Assembly (NCBI GenBank): GCA_023437865.1
Contig: JAEZFE010000004.1
Location: forward strand, 1-5,157
Length of the DNA stretch: 5,157 nucleotides
Direction: 5' to 3'
Source: Pseudomonadota bacterium
GTDB lineage: Bacteria > Pseudomonadota > Alphaproteobacteria > Rhodospirillales > Magnetospirillaceae
The position numbers were made by a program, and so were the translations under genes. How positions within the stretch are numbered: position 1 is the stretch's first letter; every line of letters starts with the position of its first letter. Shown here piece by piece: positions 4,444 through 5,157 of the stretch. Under the pieces are notes generated by a model. That model was not told where the DNA came from and made no database searches. It was given only the letters and a program-made list of their open reading frames with translations.

Positions 4444-5157
4444 GTGCGTCACCCAAGAAACGTCAATAACAACCGTGCCCGAGCCATGGCCGCGCCGGCG
4501 GATTCGCGCATGGCGGCGCTGGTCCTGGCCGCGTTCGCCGCCATTGCCCTGCTGCTGCACTCCTTTGCCGCCAGCGCCCGCGAGATGCCCAACAGCTTCT
4601 CGGATCTGGCGGAAAAGCTGCTGCCGGCGGTGGTCAACATTTCGACCACCCAGACCATGAAGAACCCCGAGCGGGTTCCCGAGATGCCGCAATTCCCGCC
4701 GGGCTCGCCGTTCGAGGATTTCTTCAAGGAATTCTTCGAGCGCCAGATGCGTCCGGAAAATTCGCCGCGCCGCGCCACCTCGCTGGGCTCGGGCTTCATC
4801 GTCGATACCGCCGGCTTCGTGGTGACCAACAACCACGTCATCGCCGACGCCGACGAGATCACCGTCACCCTGCATGACGATTCGGTCTACAAGGCCAATG
4901 TGGTCGGCCGCGACACCAAGACCGACTTGGCCCTGCTGAAGATCGATGCCGGCAAGAAGCCGCTGACAGCCGTCGGCTTCGGCAATTCCGACGTCAGCCG
5001 CGTCGGCGACTGGGTGCTGGCCATCGGCAACCCGTTCGGCCTGGGCGGCACCGTGACCGCCGGCATCGTCTCGGCCCGTGCCCGCGACATCAACGCCGGC
5101 CCCTATGACGACTTCCTGCAGACCGATGCGTCCATCAACCGCGGCAATTCGGGCGGT
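4444..5157 (+). CDS. degP: Do/DegP (HtrA)-family periplasmic serine protease, 3' truncated by the window
   Basis: The first 238 residues of an HtrA-family trypsin-like protease and chaperone are present, and the frame is still open at the window edge. An Arg-containing n-region leads into a hydrophobic stretch (about 23-43), with probable signal peptidase cleavage after ASA (45), so the mature enzyme is periplasmic. The mature start carries SDLAEKLLPAVVNI (53-66), then the flexible N-terminal (LA) loop (about 70-110), which contains PFEDFFKEFFER (89-100). The triad is complete: His131 in TNNHVIADA, Asp161 in KTDLALLKID, Ser236 in GNSGG. SLGSGFIVD (113-121) and AIGNPFGLGGTVTAGIVS (193-210) are typical of the family. 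The PDZ domains expected after the protease domain lie beyond the window. The GTG start with AGGAGGG is preferred over the ATG at 4486, which would remove 14 n-region residues but keep the signal core. Naming it DegP rather than another Do-like paralogue is tentative. Confidence 0.93.
   Translation, partial: MRHPRNVNNNRARAMAAPADSRMAALVLAAFAAIALLLHSFAASAREMPNSFSDLAEKLLPAVVNISTTQTMKNPERVPEMPQFPPGSPFEDFFKEFFERQMRPENSPRRATSLGSGFIVDTAGFVVTNNHVIADADEITVTLHDDSVYKANVVGRDTKTDLALLKIDAGKKPLTAVGFGNSDVSRVGDWVLAIGNPFGLGGTVTAGIVSARARDINAGPYDDFLQTDASINRGNSGG

Noticed and set aside
4180..4875. - strand open frame of 231 codons spanning DUF2065, the gap and the degP start
   Set aside because: It crosses two hairpins and opposes two supported genes, and its composition is shadow-like. 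No start signal was found.
1..5157. Mobile element, CRISPR array, toxin-antitoxin, defence system, or RNA gene
   Set aside because: No terminal repeats with a transposase, no regularly spaced repeats, no tRNA- or rRNA-like sequence, and every long coding stretch is explained by a conserved housekeeping family.

Overview
The window looks like ordinary chromosomal housekeeping DNA from a high-GC alphaproteobacterium. The protein style (an HflK starting MPWNPQ with a Gly/Trp-rich head, an Mrp with a His-rich linker) and the order folA / hflK-hflC-DUF2065 / degP suggest Rhodospirillales, possibly a Magnetospirillum relative. That placement is an inference from pattern memory, not a database result. 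I see no tRNA, rRNA, CRISPR array, insertion sequence or other mobile-element signature.

Layout: (1) bases 1-45 probably hold the last codons of an unidentified + strand gene. A short leader with a small hairpin follows, then folA (dihydrofolate reductase, 135-635, +). (2) A strong shared hairpin at 640-662 separates folA from the convergent mrp gene (Fe-S cluster carrier ATPase, 669-1787, -). (3) A 307-base divergent intergenic region (1788-2094) carries a good sigma70-type promoter for mrp, a near-consensus heat-shock (RpoH/sigma32-type) promoter and a sigma70-like promoter for the rightward genes, and two inverted repeats that overlap -10 boxes. (4) hflK (2095-3264), hflC (3261-4130) and a DUF2065 gene (4127-4327) form a tightly overlapping operon joined by ATGA and GTGA stop/start overlaps. 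(5) A 116-base gap with two hairpins and a weak RpoH-like promoter leads into a Do/DegP-family periplasmic serine protease (4444 to the window end). That gene is cut just after its catalytic GNSGG motif.

Functionally the right half is an envelope protein-quality-control cluster. HflK and HflC form the inner-membrane SPFH/prohibitin-type complex that associates with and modulates the FtsH protease, and DegP degrades or refolds damaged proteins in the periplasm. The RpoH-like promoters fit that role. folA supplies tetrahydrofolate, and mrp delivers Fe-S clusters. Neither is obviously tied to proteolysis.

I found no undescribed multi-gene system. The points most worth a second look are regulatory: the hflKC heat-shock promoter, palindromes overlapping the -10 boxes, the degP leader, a possible masked ribosome site on mrp, and the His-rich linker of Mrp.
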